From: Acidimicrobiaceae bacterium
Lineage (GTDB): Bacteria > Actinomycetota > Acidimicrobiia > Acidimicrobiales > RAAP-2
Direction of reading: 5' to 3'
DNA length: 7,474 nucleotides
Assembly (NCBI GenBank): GCA_003164275.1
Contig: PLSY01000057.1
Location: 1-7,474, forward strand
In this document: positions 6,611 to 7,474 of the stretch, one piece after another
Layout of the letters: every line of letters begins with the position of its first letter
Position numbering within the stretch: the stretch's first letter is position 1
The notes under the pieces: generated by a model
What the model saw: only the letters and a program-made list of their open reading frames with translations
What the model was told of the DNA's origin: nothing
The model's database searches: none
Translations under genes and position numbers: made by a program

Positions 6611-7232
6611 TGCACTCCTCTGACGTCGGGGCAACTAGTGCCGTTCGATCCCCTCCATTCGGATGAGCTTGGGCATCGTCAGTGAGCTGGCGTAGCTGTT
6701 CGCGTGCCCGCGACAGGCGGGACCGAACCGTCCCGATCGGGATGCCGAGCGCTGTCGCTGCCTGGGCATACGAGAGTTGTGCCCAATCGCACAGTGCGAT
6801 GATCTCCCGGTCCTCGAGGCGGAGCGTGTTGATCCTCTCAAGGATTGCCCCCATTGCTCGCTCATCATCGATTCGTTGATCAGCCTCATCCTCAAAGTCC
6901 GAAGCAGACGTCGGTGGAGGCAACTTTGAGATAAGCCGCTGTTGTCGCCGAACTGATCGTTGAGCATTCCGCAACGCATTGTTTGCCACAGCCAAGAGCC
7001 AGGGCCGGATCGAATCTCCGTGGAGTCGAACGTCCCTCCGGCGCCGCCACGCTTCCAAGAAGACGGCGCTGGTGACATCCTCCGCCAAGGACCACGATGC
7101 CGTTCGCCGGAAGCAGTGGTTGTAGACCGCAGTGGCGTGCCGCTCATAGAGTTCTCCGAATGCCTTACCTTCATGACTAGTCGCCCTCTGCCACAACACG
7201 TCGTCTGGCAGATCGCTCAGTCCGGGGCTCAC
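6597..7232 (-). CDS. ECF-type RNA polymerase sigma factor, 211 aa
   Basis: It would direct RNA polymerase to a dedicated set of promoters. Region 2 covers about residues 22-95 (AFGELYERHATAVYNHCFRR, then the LAEDVTSAVFLEAWRRR core-binding helix and RPWLLAVANNALRNAQR). Region 4 covers about 126-182, with LSYAQAATALGIPIGTVRSRL as the DNA-binding helix-turn-helix. There is no region 1 or 3, as in ECF factors. The last ~28 residues are an unconserved-looking tail that ends inside the overlap with the PASTA gene. The start is GTG at 7230-7232, with AGGG 5 bases upstream; a more distal GTG would add 33 Arg/Cys-rich residues unlike the family. Upstream on the same strand, GGGAACC (7262-7268) resembles an ECF -35 box, but no matching -10 is clear; TACGAT (7275-7280) could instead be a housekeeping -10. 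The PASTA membrane protein is the probable regulator. Confidence 0.92.
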   Translation of the reverse strand: MSPGLSDLPDDVLWQRATSHEGKAFGELYERHATAVYNHCFRRTASWSLAEDVTSAVFLEAWRRRRDVRLHGDSIRPWLLAVANNALRNAQRSVRRQQRLISKLPPPTSASDFEDEADQRIDDERAMGAILERINTLRLEDREIIALCDWAQLSYAQAATALGIPIGTVRSRLSRAREQLRQLTDDAQAHPNGGDRTALVAPTSEECNDEP

Positions 7233-7299
7233 AGCATCCCTATGTCCGGCACGGCACGATCGGTTCCCACATCCATCGTAATTCACCGGCGATTTCGAG

Positions 7300-7474
7300 C
7301 GGAGACGGCCAGCCCTGGCCGCAGAGGACACAGATCCGCATTCGGCAGCCGAAGCGGTGGGTGCAATCGACCGCCCTCGAACCGGCGATCGAGCACGCCC
7401 GACCGGGCGCCGAACTACGGGCCAGAATGACGGCCATCGTCATCACGGCAGCAGCGCAGAACGGCACCTCGGGA
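7300..7474. repeat. Diverged direct repeat, copy B (cut by window end)
   Basis: This is the partner of 5562-5736, aligned gap-free to the last base of the window, so it almost certainly continues beyond it. It lies upstream of the sigma factor gene. The minus-strand frame through it ends with TAG at 7240-7242, seven bases before the sigma start, a spacing like that of a coupled upstream gene. However, the even spread of mismatches between copies A and B gives no support for coding. It may instead contribute promoter sequence or transcript leader for the sigma operon. Confidence 0.6.

Noticed and set aside
5562..7474. attL/attR pair or transposon ends
   Set aside because: The copies are only about 71% identical, have no exact core, no integrase or transposase lies between them, and the enclosed genes are a sigma/regulator operon.

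Overview
The window looks like chromosomal or island DNA from a G+C-rich bacterium, most likely an actinomycete (Actinomycetota). Two things point that way: the ECF sigma factor is followed by a single-pass membrane protein with a PASTA domain, a pairing I associate with actinomycetes, and GTG starts are frequent. No rRNA, tRNA, CRISPR array, intact transposase or integrase was recognised. All assignments come from reading the sequence; no database search was run.

Layout. (1) Positions 1-297 hold no gene I can support, only two good hairpins and an open frame cut by the window edge. (2) Positions 298-2656, minus strand: a compact three-gene unit read right to left. It has a 56-residue protein with a CxxC motif, a 536-residue protein with an HEYFH (HExxH) zinc-metallopeptidase-like motif, and a 194-residue protein with a hydrophobic middle and a C-terminal winged-helix-like domain. 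Both junctions are 4-base start/stop overlaps (GTGA, then ATGA), so the three are probably co-translated. (3) Positions 2657-2938: a divergent control region with a 17-base inverted repeat. (4) Positions 2939-5398, plus strand: an 819-residue protein with a central PD-(D/E)xK nuclease-like signature. (5) Positions 5399-5887: a convergent gap holding repeat copy A. (6) Positions 5888-7232, minus strand: an ECF sigma factor overlapping a PASTA-domain membrane protein, probably its regulator. (7) Positions 7233-7474: the sigma upstream region and repeat copy B, cut by the window end.

How they may work together. The sigma factor and PASTA protein form a plausible sensor-regulator pair that would link an extracytoplasmic signal to transcription. 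The left block is the most interesting part: a putative zincin, a winged-helix/hydrophobic partner and a small CxxC protein are divergent from, and share a control region with, a large putative nuclease. None of these four is a family I can name. A shared role, for example in defence or stress, is inference from layout and motifs only.

The two repeat copies (about 71% identical over 175 bases, gap-free) lie on either side of the sigma/PASTA operon in the same orientation. Their mismatches are spread evenly over codon phases, which favours a non-coding or decayed element over a pair of conserved genes.
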